DNA of 39,698 nt, from positions 1 to 39,698 of the forward strand of contig JAMYWO010000334.1 of assembly GCA_024220525.1 (NCBI GenBank), read 5' to 3'. This document shows positions 20,801 through 31,311 of the stretch, piece by piece. A model generated the notes under the pieces. The model saw only the letters and a program-made list of their open reading frames with translations. It had not been told where the DNA came from and searched no databases. Position 1 is the first letter of the stretch; the number at the start of each line of letters is the position of its first letter. This stretch comes from Cochliopodium minus (Eukaryota > Discosea > Himatismenida > Cochliopodiidae). A program made the translations under genes and the position numbers.

Positions 20801-23538
20801 NNNNNNNNNNNNNNNNNNNNNNNNNNNNNNNNNNNNNNNNNNNNNNNNTATCTCCAGTAAATACTGATACAGTATAAGTTACCAATGGTTCTGATTTGAT
20901 GTTTTCGTTGTGTGCTGAAATTTCTCTTTCTATCTTTCCATCTTCTTCATCTTTTGCAAACCAATGTCCACTTGGAAAAAAGTAAGAGTTGTTGTTCGAA
21001 AGATTTGTGATTTTAATTGTTTCCAAAAACCATCCAGGTCCTATTCCTTTGTTATCATGTCCAACTCTGATCTTTTTCAATTCACCCAAATCAGCACATT
21101 CAATCCCAAATGAGTCTGTTTTTGCTCTTTCAAAGTTATTTCCTTTTCCATCCAAATTCTTTTGACCTGTTTTCCCACTTTCACCATGAATCTCAATGTA
21201 AACATTTGCATCTGTTCCTGCACCTCTTCTGTCTCCTGTTGTAACTTCAATTTGATATGTCACAAGTTTTCCATAGCTTTCTCTGTTTGTATCTTCTGCA
21301 ACTATTTCTCTCACAATCAATCCATCATCTTCTGAGGAATCAAGCCAACGACCACAAATAAAAAAGTATTGTTTTTGTGTTACTTGGTTGGTGATTGCAA
21401 CTTTGTCCAAAAACCATCCAGGTCCAATTCCAGAATTATCATGTCCGATTCTGATTTTCTTCAATTCTCCCAAATCAATTGATTTCACCATGAACTCATC
21501 TCTCTTATTTCTTTCAAAGTTGTTGTCACTGTTGTCCAACTTGACTTGTTTTGTTTTTCTTTCTTCTTCACCATGTATTTCGATGAAAACATTTGCATCT
21601 GTTCCTGCTCCCCACCTGTCTCCTGTAAATACAACAACTTTGTATGAAACTGCAGTTAAAGGAGTATCATTTGATGGAACTAATTCTCTTTCGATCAATC
21701 CATCATCTTCATTTTTAGCAAACCAACGTGAAATTGGGAAAAACCATTCTCTATTCTTTGAATCATTGATTGTGATTGATTCTGCCATCCAACCAGGTCC
21801 CAATCCACTGTTATCATGTCCAACTATTATTTTTGTGATATTTCCCAGATCGAGGCAAGATATTTCGAACTTGTCTTCTTTTCCACTTTCAAAATTATTT
21901 TCAGAGTTATCCAAGAATTTTTTACTTGAGGTCGTTTGATTTACTTCATTTTTTCCAAATATGGTGATATAAACGTTTGCATCTGTTCCTGCTCCTCTCA
22001 AGTTCATTGTTTTCACAGAAATAGAATAAGTTAGAACTTCCCTTGGAGGCAACTCAGTTGGAACAAGAACTCTTTCTGTCTTTTGGTCATCAATTTTATT
22101 GGATAGCCAAACACCACAGTTAAAGTTCACTGTGTTTCCTGTTTTCTCATTTCTAACCAAAAATTTTAATGGAAGCCAATCAGGAGAGATACCAGCACAA
22201 TCAGATTTGACAACCAACTTGGTTAGATCTCCTAAATCCTTTTCAGACTTTAATTTGAATTTGTCTACTTTCGCACGAGTAAACTGTTCTGGTGATCCTT
22301 CAAGTCTCATAAATTGAGATTCCCCAGTTTCTCCAATGATGTTAAGATGAATATTCGAGGATGTAGAATTTCCCTTGATATCTGCAGTATGCACTTCAAC
22401 ATAGTAAGTTACTTTGTCTGACATTCCCACTCCTTCTGTTGCTTGGAGAGTTCTCTCTAATATTCCCCCAAATTTTTTGTCCTTTGCAAACCATTCATTA
22501 CACTCAAAAAAGTATTCTCCTTTTCCCTCAACAAGAACTATTCATATTTATAGTTTTAATTTTGTGTTAAAATAAAGATTTTGAATCGATTTTTACTGAT
22601 TATTTTGTTCAAATGCCATTCCGAAAATAATCCTTTTGCATCTTGTCCTACATTGAGCGTTTTGAGAATACCTATATCTTCTGATTCAAGTGTGAAATAA
22701 TCAATGTTTCCCCTCTCGAATGCTTTGAATCTTTTATCAGAATTGAGTTGTCTTTTTCCTGTTGATCCTTTTGTTCCCTGAATATCAATAAAGATATTTG
22801 CATCTTTGAAAGATTTAAAGGTTAAAGATTTTTTATTCTTTTATTATTCTTTCACCTGTTCCTGCATATTCGATATCACTTGTATATACAGTCACCTTAT
22901 ATCTCAATACTTCTTTTGTTGGGGTCAATTCTCTTTCCACTTTCTTATCTTCTTTGGCTATTTTTGTTTATTGTATAAATTATGATATATTGAAGATATT
23001 CGAAATTGAAATTTTACATGAATCTAGCCATCTATTACAATTGAATTCCCATGTTTTAGATGTTGTTACATTTCTCACAGTCACAGTTGCTAAAAACCTT
23101 GACAAATTATATAAAGGTTATTTAATTTGATAAGACTCATTCCATCTTATTTTTACCATCCTGCTCCCCATCCAGAATTGTCATGTCCAATTATTAATGA
23201 TTGTAAATCTCCAAGATCTTGGCATGAAAATTCCCTTTCTTCAATAGATGCTCTTTCAAAATATTTCTTTCCAGAAAGCAATTTCTGAACACCAGATTGA
23301 CCTTTATCTCCCTTCAAATTTATGTAGATCAAAGCATCTTGAATAAAATTTTTGAGAATAACATTAAATAAATGTCCTTTATTTAAATTAAATTTGAAAG
23401 ATGATACCTGTTCCTGCTTCTCTCACATCACTAAATTCATTTTAAAGGTAAAATATTTGAGAAGAAAAATTATGCTTGGTTTTTGAATATTAAAATTTTA
23501 AACCCTGTAACAATTGATAATTTATATTTGGTTGACAT
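17569..23538 (-). CDS. Giant tandem PLAT/LH2-domain protein, LOXHD1-like
   Basis: Twelve exons read in phase to about 1730 residues including the gap: 23504-23538, 23408-23430, 23157-23337, 23018-23097, 22856-22957, 22597-22803, 18683-22537, 18425-18578, 18194-18328, 18087-18121, 17876-18022, 17569-17807. The protein is essentially nothing but PLAT domains, at least 13, with a period near 129 residues. Each shows the pattern TGD..GAGTDANVYI.I.G, then F(E)R...D.F, DLGEL..I.IGHDN.G.GPGWFL and a W(F/L) near RELV. PLAT beta-sandwiches bind membranes, lipids or proteins, often with calcium; multi-PLAT LOXHD1 couples membrane to cytoskeleton in hair-cell stereocilia. There is no signal peptide (MSTKYKLSIVTGD), so it is probably cytosolic. 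The domain run is broken by an assembly gap at 20067-20848. Confidence 0.9.
17819..17877. repeat. TTTTTTA heptamer microsatellite in PLAT intron
   Basis: About seven near-perfect copies of a T-rich heptamer (TTTTTTA) lie at the end of the last PLAT intron. On the coding strand this reads A-rich right after the donor. The left arm begins inside the same intron and shows the acceptor side, so only the outer part could be compared. Confidence 0.7.
20067..20848. other. Assembly gap (782 N) inside the PLAT repeats
   Basis: Unknown bases replace the end of one PLAT domain and part or all of others. The reading frame on the two sides agrees if the gap length is taken as written. That length (261 codons) fits neither 1 nor 2 whole repeat units between the flanking TGD and DLGEL motifs (expected about 177 or 306 codons). 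The size is probably an estimate, or the gap includes an unusual unit. Confidence 0.95.
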
Positions 23539-23619
23539 TTGTCAAGTTTTTTTTTTATTTGAAAATAACTTTCATTAAAGAGTGAATAGAAGGAATAATA
23601 AATAATGATAAAAAGTTTT

Positions 23620-25196
23620 TTAATTAATCATTGATTTTTCAAATTCTGTGACTTCGTCAATAATAGAAATAGCTTTTTGTTGAAGAATGACCAGTGCTCT
23701 TTTAAAGATTTCTTTGGGATGAATAATACCAGTGCTTTCAATTGAAACTAAAAATAAGAAAAAGTTTAGAAAATCATTTTTTTTTGTTTTTATAATTTTA
23801 TAATTTTAAAAACAAGTTTCAGGTTTGCTTTTTTCGTTTCATATGCCCTGATGTGAAAAGGGCTACAAATGATAGCGCAGAGTTCATCATTTTTGTTTTT
23901 TTTTTATATATTTGATTTTAAATGTTTTTTACAAGTAAAATGATTTTTGACCCTAGATAATCTAATTCTTTCTTGCCATTCTTTTGGTCTGATACATTCC
24001 CTGCATACAGTGCAATTTTGAGGTCTGGATACAACTGCGACAGAATCCTCTATGTCGAATACACCCATAGGACATATATTGACAAGCTCTTCTGCCTTTT
24101 TTCCCTTTACTTGTTCTAAAATTTCGATTTTAGGCTTCAATCTGTAGAAGGCAGTGGATACAGGGCTCCATTTTGCATGTTCTTTTCCATTGCCTTTGAT
24201 TGCATGGCATTCAACTTCAATGCATTGACCTACAAGAAAAAATTTAAAGTTAATTGAAATATAAAAATTTTATTTTTTTATTTACCAGGCTTTAATTTAG
24301 CAATCACAATGTCATTATGAACAGTCCTCGGATAATCTTTATCTAGATTTTCTAATTGTTCTCCTTGTGGTGTCCATATCAGTTGATCTGTTTTGACCAA
24401 ATCATTGATGATTTCTCCTTTTTCATTTTTATAACATTTTACATTCAGTCTGAATATAAGAGTATCTTCGGTAGTTGGTTCATCTGGAAGGAAGATTTTT
24501 TTAAATCAAGTTTTTTTTTTATTAATATTATTTTTATAAATTTTTATATTATTTATTTTCAATTTTTCTTATATTTTTATCCGTTACCTTTATTTTCTCT
24601 ATTCTCAAAATTTTCTGGATCTGCATAAATTGGAATTAATCCCAATCTATGTGCTAATAATTCATCAGGAATGATAGAGGTGTTATTATTGAAATAAACA
24701 GTCTCGATCGCCATTGTTGGTACTTCCGATAGCAATATTCTTCTTAATGCATTTGCTACTGGTGCTTCAATACCTATTATGTCGAATACCATTCTGCTTT
24801 CTTTCTTATCGTCAGGTTCCATAGAGAGAATATTTATTTTCATTTTGTTCTTGAAATCTTTCAAGCTGAATGAATTATCTATGCCAAGTGAATTGAATAT
24901 CGAACTGGAATAAGTTGACATCTATCATAATGTAGCAATTTAATTGGGATATTATAAATAATTGAGATTTTCTCAAGATATCCTTTTGGATATTTTCTTA
25001 CATTCTGTACACCTGATTCATTAATTAATATTTGATCTTTAAATATCTTGAGATTGGGTGGCATTTTCGATACATTTTCATCTTCTTCCATATTATCATC
25101 TTCCATCTCTCTCTCATTATTTCCCTTTAACTTTACATCCCAAAAGTTTTCTTTTCTTTCTCTATTCTTGTCTGATCTTTTTTTATCGTTACTCAT
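23620..25196 (-). CDS. RPAC1: RNA polymerase I/III subunit RPAC1 (AC40)
   Basis: Five exons encode 383 residues: 25002-25196, 24588-24921, 24286-24483, 23933-24229, 23620-23747. The alpha-like subunit is clear throughout: GVQNMSTYSSSIF, then IGIEAPVANALRRILLSEVP, TMAIETVYFNNNTSIIPDE, LAHRLGLIPIYADPENFE, DTLIFRLNVKC, HAKWSPVSTAFYRL and HFTFSIESTG. With AC19 it forms the assembly platform of Pol I and Pol III, corresponding to the bacterial alpha dimer, in the nucleolus and nucleus. The N-terminus is a charged extension of ~55 residues rich in Lys, Asp and Glu, somewhat longer than in animals. A CPMG...CTVCREC cysteine cluster in the dimerisation region recalls the iron-sulfur-type insert of archaeal D subunits. 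The last intron carries a snoRNA candidate. Confidence 0.93.
23808..23900 (-). ncRNA. Candidate C/D-box snoRNA in RPAC1 intron
   Basis: On the RPAC1 sense strand the 185-nt last intron contains a perfect C box ATGATGA (23884-23890) and a D box CTGA (23819-23822), 72 nt from one to the other. They are bracketed by a perfect 8-bp terminal stem: AAAAACAA (23893-23900) with TTGTTTTT (23808-23815). The interior is markedly richer in G and C than the rest of the intron and contains a small GCCC...GGGC hairpin. Internal boxes are weak: TATGAAA as C' and CAGG as D'. Size, box order and terminal stem all fit a 2'-O-methylation guide processed from the spliced intron. I could not assign an rRNA target with confidence. 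Confidence 0.6.
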
Positions 25197-25419
25197 TTTA
25201 ATCCTTCTTTATTATACAATTAAAAATATTTTTAATTTTTTTTTTTTTTTTAATATATAATTCTCACAAAGACAACATTAATCTCTTGTAAAAAACGAGG
25301 ATATTAAACTTTGGTTAAATTATCTCAATTTGCAAGTTTTAATTTCTTGTTTTACCTTGCAAATTGACTCTTCTTTTTTTTTAAAAACTTTGATAATCTT
25401 TTTAAAGATAATTAATTTT

Positions 25420-28400
25420 TTAATTAAAGTTTTCCAACGATTTGATGTTTGCCAAAGCGTTCACAAATTGTTCAATAAGCTTTTTCTCTTTGGAAATGTT
25501 GGAAGATTGATTTTTCTTTATAAATTCAATGAGAGAATCAAGATTTTCAAAAAGAAGTTGAGAGAGAGAAGGGAGGATTTCTGTATTAATTTCTTTGTTC
25601 AAGCAAAAAGAGTTGTGAGAATGTCCAAATTGGATTGAAGTGGTGAAAGTATCAAAAAAATGAGAAATTTTGCTATTAAATTTGGAAATCAATTCATTAA
25701 AGGGTAGAAAAATAGGAGTGCTTTTGAATTCTGTTCCACTAAAAATATGATTCAAATAATCTGAAAAAAATTTGAGAGATTCAAAGACCAGTTTTCCATT
25801 GGGTTCCTTGTCAGTAATTTTGAAATCTTTGGGGGTCAAAAAGGCAGGAGAAAAAAAGATTTGCCAAGCAACACTTGAAGTAATGTTAGAAATGTTGATT
25901 TTTTTGTTACCTGAAAACTTTTTGTGGAGCTCATCTTTAACAAGCTTCAAAATTTCTTTGAAGTGGGAAGGAAAAGATTGAGCAGAAGAAAGAATTTTGT
26001 TGAGAATATTTTCAGTGATTTTCTTGATATTTTCAGTGGCTTGTTTATTGGAAGAATAATGCCAATTATCAGAAGGAGATTTATCAATAATTTCCAAAAT
26101 AAAAGGCTTCAAGGTAGTCTGCAAATAGCTGAAAGCGAGTTGAGATAAAACTTTGGAAAGAAAAGAAAACTTCCCTTCAAACAAAACTTGTTCCACATTT
26201 TCATGAGCAACTTGTTCGGAAACCATGTAAATTTCAAAACGTAGGAATTTGGTAAGAAGAGGGAAAAACTTTTGTTTTGCTTCCAATATTTTGGTGGAAG
26301 AAAGAGCAATTTGAGGGTTGCTAGAAGTAGAAATCGCCCTCGAAAAAAAGTCAAAATCACTCAAAACTTCAATGAGAGTATCATATTTGCTTTTTTGTCT
26401 GAGTTCTACTGTTTTTTTAGGAAGATAATTGAGCTCTTGGGTTTTGAGGGCGGCAACACATTCGAGCTTGGATTGTTGTATCGAACGGCGTACTACATTG
26501 TGTTTTTTGGGGTCAGCAAGGTGAGATGTTTCGAGAGCTTTCTTAATTGATTTGACTGTTGAGAATTTGGTGTTAGAATCCAACACTGCAAAGGTGAATA
26601 AATCATTCAACGTACGAATTTGAAAACCATCTTTTTCGTAACTAGAGTTACCATCCAATTCATCTAGGAAAGCACCGCTCAAACTTATAGCAGAAGAAAA
26701 AGTGTATTTTTTCTTATCAAACTTGGTTTTGATGAGGAGATCATTGAAAAGAAAGAAATGATACTTGCTTCTACTCTTTGGTTTCTTTGGATCTTCTATT
26801 TGGTACAGTTCTGTTTGCTCCAAGAAAACTCTCCCTGGAATTCCCAACGGAATGATATTTGTAGGGAGCTCCTCGATCCTCTCTTCAATATCTCTTACTA
26901 CTTGAGAATCTTTTGCGGTTAATTGATAGACTTTGACACCTTCTATTGCTACATCCACTTTACTGATAGCATCTTTCAAGAAGATATAATCCAAATGTTC
27001 TTCGGAAGTACATTTCAACAACTCTGTCATCAGTGTTTTGTAATGGAACAATCTCTTGCAAGGTAGCTCCAACAAACTCAACAAGGTGGTGGATTTACTT
27101 TCGGACTGAAGTCTTTGCAAAACAGTGAACAAATGGATTTTTGTTTTTTGAAGCCTTTTTAGATAATAGACTGCTTCGAAATAATCTTTACTATATTGTT
27201 CATACAACAAAAATATAGGTCCCATTTTAGCGAAAATATCTCCAACGTTGGGACTCAAAAATCTGTCATAAATTCTCTGCTTATATTCTTGAAGGACAGA
27301 GTTGTTCAACATGTAAACAGTCTCCAAAGACCCAAAGATCATGTTGATATCTTGTTCACTAATATTAGTGGATGGTTTTTGGGAAAGATCTTGCAAAGGA
27401 ACAATGTATTTCTATAAATTAAAAAAAATTTCGAAAGATTTTTTCATTTTTCATTTTTTTTTTTTACCTCGTAGATAACTTTAAGGTTGGAGAGGTATGC
27501 TTCTTGTGAAGAATAAATTTCTTTGATGAATTTCCATCTTGTTCTTTCTACGGTTGAAGCATCGCTCTTGAGATATTCTTGTATAACTGGGTATATCAAA
27601 GCTTCTTGAGACTTATATTTTCTGTAAATCAAGAATTTGCGTACTGCTTTTTGTATGATGATGGCCGTTTTAGCTTCTTTATTTTGGGAGCTAAAAAGGA
27701 AATGTTTTAAATTTGATTGGTAAAGAATCAGTTTTTTTTATTTGGATTGAATTTGAAAAAAAAAAAAAAATTAATCCTTCAATCATTTGATAAAATTGAA
27801 TAGAAGAGAGATATTAAAAAAAGATTTTTACTTTACTGAAACTATCTTTTTTTCTCTTTCATATAGATTACTTTCTTCTTGTGCAATCTCCTTTCTCATC
27901 ATCATCACTTCAAATTTCAATCTATTCAATTGATCTTGCTTCAATTGCATCATCTTTTGCTTCTCCAATGTCTTCTCCTCCAATTTTTTGACGTTAGGGT
28001 CTTTAAAATCAACAGTGATCTTTGAATTGGGTTTTGGGAGCTCTCCTTGTTTCAATACTGTTTTTTTTGGAGCAGTTTTGACAGGATTCAATTGTTTTGG
28101 TGGCTGTTTTGTTATTGGATTTTTTTTGACTGGTGGTGGCAATTCTCTCTTCTCTGTCTGTTTATTTGGGTGTTGTGGTTGTTTGATTGGAGTATTTGAT
28201 TGTTGATTAGTTATTGAAGGACCATCTATGAAAATAAATCAAGATATTTTGATTTATATCCAAAAATATTAGATAACAAATAAACAAGACATTATATTAT
28301 TATGATCGAGAATTTGATCCCATCAAATAAAATAAATCATATGTTTGGTTATATTCAAAATTTTATCCACAAATCATTTTTATATCTCTCTTAAATAAAT

Positions 28401-28621
28401 AAATATTTACCATTTACAATTGTATTGGTTGATATATTGTTCCCACTAATCTTATTTTTTGCAATAAGTTTCTTTATCTCTGATCTCTTCTCTTCAAGGG
28501 TATCCAATTCATCTAACAATTGATTTCTTTCATTTTTTTTGGCACTAATCAATTTCAATTCTATATCTTGGATTTGTTGTTTCAAATCTGAGCTTTGTTT
28601 TTCCAAATCATCCACTTGCAT
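25420..28621 (-). CDS. IQ-RhoGEF (DH-PH) fused to a degenerate RasGAP domain
   Basis: Four exons encode 939 residues: 28411-28621, 27832-28225, 27468-27690, 25420-27411. In order: an N-terminal coiled coil (about 1-70, VDDLEKQSSDLKQQIQDIEL), a Pro/Gln/Lys-rich linker with a second coiled coil, and an IQ motif near 207-228 (AIIIQKAVRKFLIYRKYK). Next comes a DH domain from about 250 (RWKFIKEIYSSQEAYLSNL, then YIVPLQDL), then a PH domain about 465-600 (GRVFLEQTELYQ, HFFLFNDLLIKTK). The last ~300 residues match RasGAP: LQTTLKPFILEII, NILNKILSSAQSFP, FFSPAFLTPKDF, IFLPFNELI. The finger motif LFRGN is LFEGK here (E688), and FLR is WQI (792-794), so Ras GTPase activation is unlikely. DH-PH should activate a Rho/Rac GTPase at membranes, with IQ offering calmodulin control. 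The start ATG is the first in frame. Confidence 0.85.
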
Positions 28622-28845
28622 TTTTTTTTTATAAATTTTTGTCTGAATTGAAAACAATTTTATATTTTCATAATACAATTTTAAATAAGAAAAAGAAATT
28701 AATCTTTGTTCGCCAACTAAATTTCAAGGAATTGGTAGATGTTGATTAATTTCATATTTAGTTGGAAACGAAAAATCGCAAAAATTGGCTTGATGAAATT
28801 AAAAGATGGAAATAAAAAATAATTTAATTTTGAATTTTACAAACT
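28622..28845 (-). other. Spacer between LSG1 and RhoGEF genes with inverted repeat
   Basis: A 224-nt spacer between two minus-strand genes. CCAACTAAAT (28713-28722) and ATTTAGTTGG (28756-28765) form a perfect 10-bp inverted repeat with a 33-nt loop. It could be a regulator-binding palindrome upstream of the RhoGEF gene or an RNA hairpin in the LSG1 3' UTR. Confidence 0.4.
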
Positions 28846-31036
28846 TTAATTATTAGTTTCAACAGGGATAAACACTTTGTTACCTCTATTATGCTTTTCG
28901 TAATATTTTTTCTGTATTCTTTCTTTTTTGGAAAGCTTGGTTTTGGAAGGAGCTTGATAATTAGGATCATAGGGGTTGGTGATCTTTTCAGTATATGTGG
29001 GAGGTTTGACATAACTAGATTTAAGTTCTTTGGGGGTGACTCTTTTTTTTTCTTTAGGAGCATGGTTAATAGAACCATTGCTGATGTTACTGCTTTTTTG
29101 TTTCATCAATACTTTGAGTTTCTCAGAAGAAACGAGTTTCTCAAGCGCTTGTCCTTCTTGAGGATCAAAGTTAGGGAACATATCTTCTTTGACTTCCTTA
29201 GAGTTTTCGTCTTTGATAACAGGTTTGGTGACATATCTCAAAACACCATTCACATAATCTTTCAAAATATAACGAGCAGCTCTGGCTTGATCAGGGGTAC
29301 CACTCTTTGTCATGAAACCTCTAATGTACCCATAAGCGTTCAAGAGCTCAACAGGAGTAGGATTTTTGATGATGGGTTGATCATTCTCGTCTCTTTCGAC
29401 AGGCAAAATGATTCCATAAAGACCCTCCAAAAGATCTTTTTTGATTCTTTGGCATACGAGAGAAATAGGTTCGAAGAAGTCTCTGAGTTGATCTATTGGC
29501 AATAGACCATTGCACACCATCTCTGCTTTTGTTGCAACAAAATTAGGAAATACCAACCCGGGACAATCACACAAAATGACGTTTTCATCAAGAATTAATG
29601 TTTGAAAGTGTTTAGTTTTTCCGGGAGTACTACTGACTGTTACTTTCTTAGATCCTACTAATGCATTGATAGTACTTGATTTTCCTACGTTAGGATATCC
29701 GACCATTCCGATTGTAATTTTTCTGTCAACAACTAAAATTTACGAATATAAAATTATTTTTTAAAAATAAAATATTATAAAAGAATTTACTTTTTGATTC
29801 GTTCCTCAATACAGAAAAAAATTTGATGAGTTGTCTTGTACCCCTTGTTTTTAAAAAATTGAAAAAGAAAAGAAAGTTATTTTTTAAAAAAGAATTACAT
29901 GATATGGTGAGAACCGATGATAGATAAGTCAAAAGGTTCCTCTTTACTCTCGGTAGTAGTAGGTTTTTCTTTTTTGAGTTTATTGATTTCTGAAACCAAA
30001 GGATCTTCGTTGTTCTCATCATCACGCTCAACCTCTTCTTCAATTGGATCCTCTTTTGCTTGTTTGTTTAATTCAATTTCAGTAAGAGCCGAGAAGAAGA
30101 CGAATGAGATATTTATAGTGTTATAATATCTCGCCCAGTCTTTACGTTGGTTTTCAGTTAGAAGATCCGCTTTGTTGACCACCAAGAAACATTTTTTCTC
30201 TTCTCCTTTTTCTTTCACATATTTCTCCAAATCTTCACATCTGTATAATTCTGGATTTCTTGAATCTACAATTTGAACGAGAATGTCCGATAATTCAACT
30301 ACTCTCCACAATTGTCTTTTAAAAATTTAATTGGATTGAGGTATAAATTGATGATTAAAAAGGTATATTTATTAATCCAATCATATCTTGTCAAATAATT
30401 TGTTTGGGGATTTTAATTCAGTGAATTTTATGTTTATAACGAATATTTTTTTAGAAAAGGAATTATTTTGGATGATTATGATGTAAGGATTATTAAATTT
30501 TGATACTTTTTTTTTGAAAAGAATAGTATCAAAAAGTTTAATTACCTCCAAACTTGCATATTCTTCTCGAAAGGGGTCATCATGAGATGTTCATTCGTAT
30601 CCAATTCTGCCAAAGTCTTTCTCCAACTTGCAAAAGCTTCTTTCTCCTTTCTATGAAGCTCCTCTGCCAACATATCTCTGGTCCATGCAGGTCTTCTTGG
30701 AATAGTGACGAAATTATAATTCTCCAATCTTGCTTTGATTTGTTCTTTGCTCAATTTATCGCTCACTTGAAACGATTCAGAATTAATTACAATCTTATAC
30801 TCTTTCTCTGAATGAAAATTTTCATCTCTCAATTCTGCCATTGACATCAATTCATCCAGATCATTGTTTTCTGTTATAGATTTCAATTGTGAGGCCATTA
30901 TATTGCTTTCATCCAAATCTGTATGTTGCAAAGCATGATTTGCTTTTTCGGTATTATATGTTCTTCTCATTTGTACTTTTTTCTTTCTTTTGTCATTTAC
31001 CAATGATGATCCTAAATGTTGTTTGTTTTTCTTCAT
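28846..31036 (-). CDS. LSG1: Large subunit GTPase 1 (60S ribosome export factor)
   Basis: Four exons encode 615 residues: 30546-31036, 29899-30315, 29791-29843, 28846-29732. It is a circularly permuted GTPase of the YlqF/YawG type. G4 NKAD (211-214) comes before G1 GYPNVGKS (332-339), the PGKTKHFQT region and G3 DCPG (376-379). The N-terminal block IPRRPAWT...TPFEKNMQVWRQLWRVVELSD and the LPIDQLRDF / RGFMTKSGTPDQARAARYILKDYV block are specific for LSG1. It releases the export adaptor Nmd3 from cytoplasmic 60S subunits. Between G4 and G1 is an acidic insert (about residues 238-300, EEEVERDDENNEDP), and the C-terminus is basic. A 53-nt exon (29791-29843) and a 230-nt first intron are notable. 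Transcription diverges from the coiled-coil gene at 31312. Confidence 0.94.
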
Positions 31037-31311
31037 TTTTTTTTTATTTATTTGATAATTAATTTGGAAAATAAAGAGAATTTTTTACTTTATCCAACAA
31101 AACTTACCAAATGATTCAAATGAAGTAATATTCAGGAGTATTTAGTTTTGACCTTTTAAATAATAACATAAAAATTGAAATTATTTTCTGTTAAAGAAAT
31201 TCAAACTTTCATCTTATTTATCCAAGATAAATTAGTTTAATTTATTGTATTGTTCAAATATTCAATTTTTATATGGAATCCTTTCATTCTCCTTTTTGAA
31301 AAAAAAAAAAA

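Noticed and set aside
23808-23900. Assigning the snoRNA guide to a particular large-subunit rRNA site
   Set aside because: The only match I could recall was about nine pairs to a U-rich stretch with no known methylated base, which is too weak to claim.
24919-25001. Read-through of RPAC1 exon 1 giving a separate small protein
   Set aside because: Splicing at 24922-25001 restores the family sequence GVQNMSTY exactly, so the frame inside it is intron.
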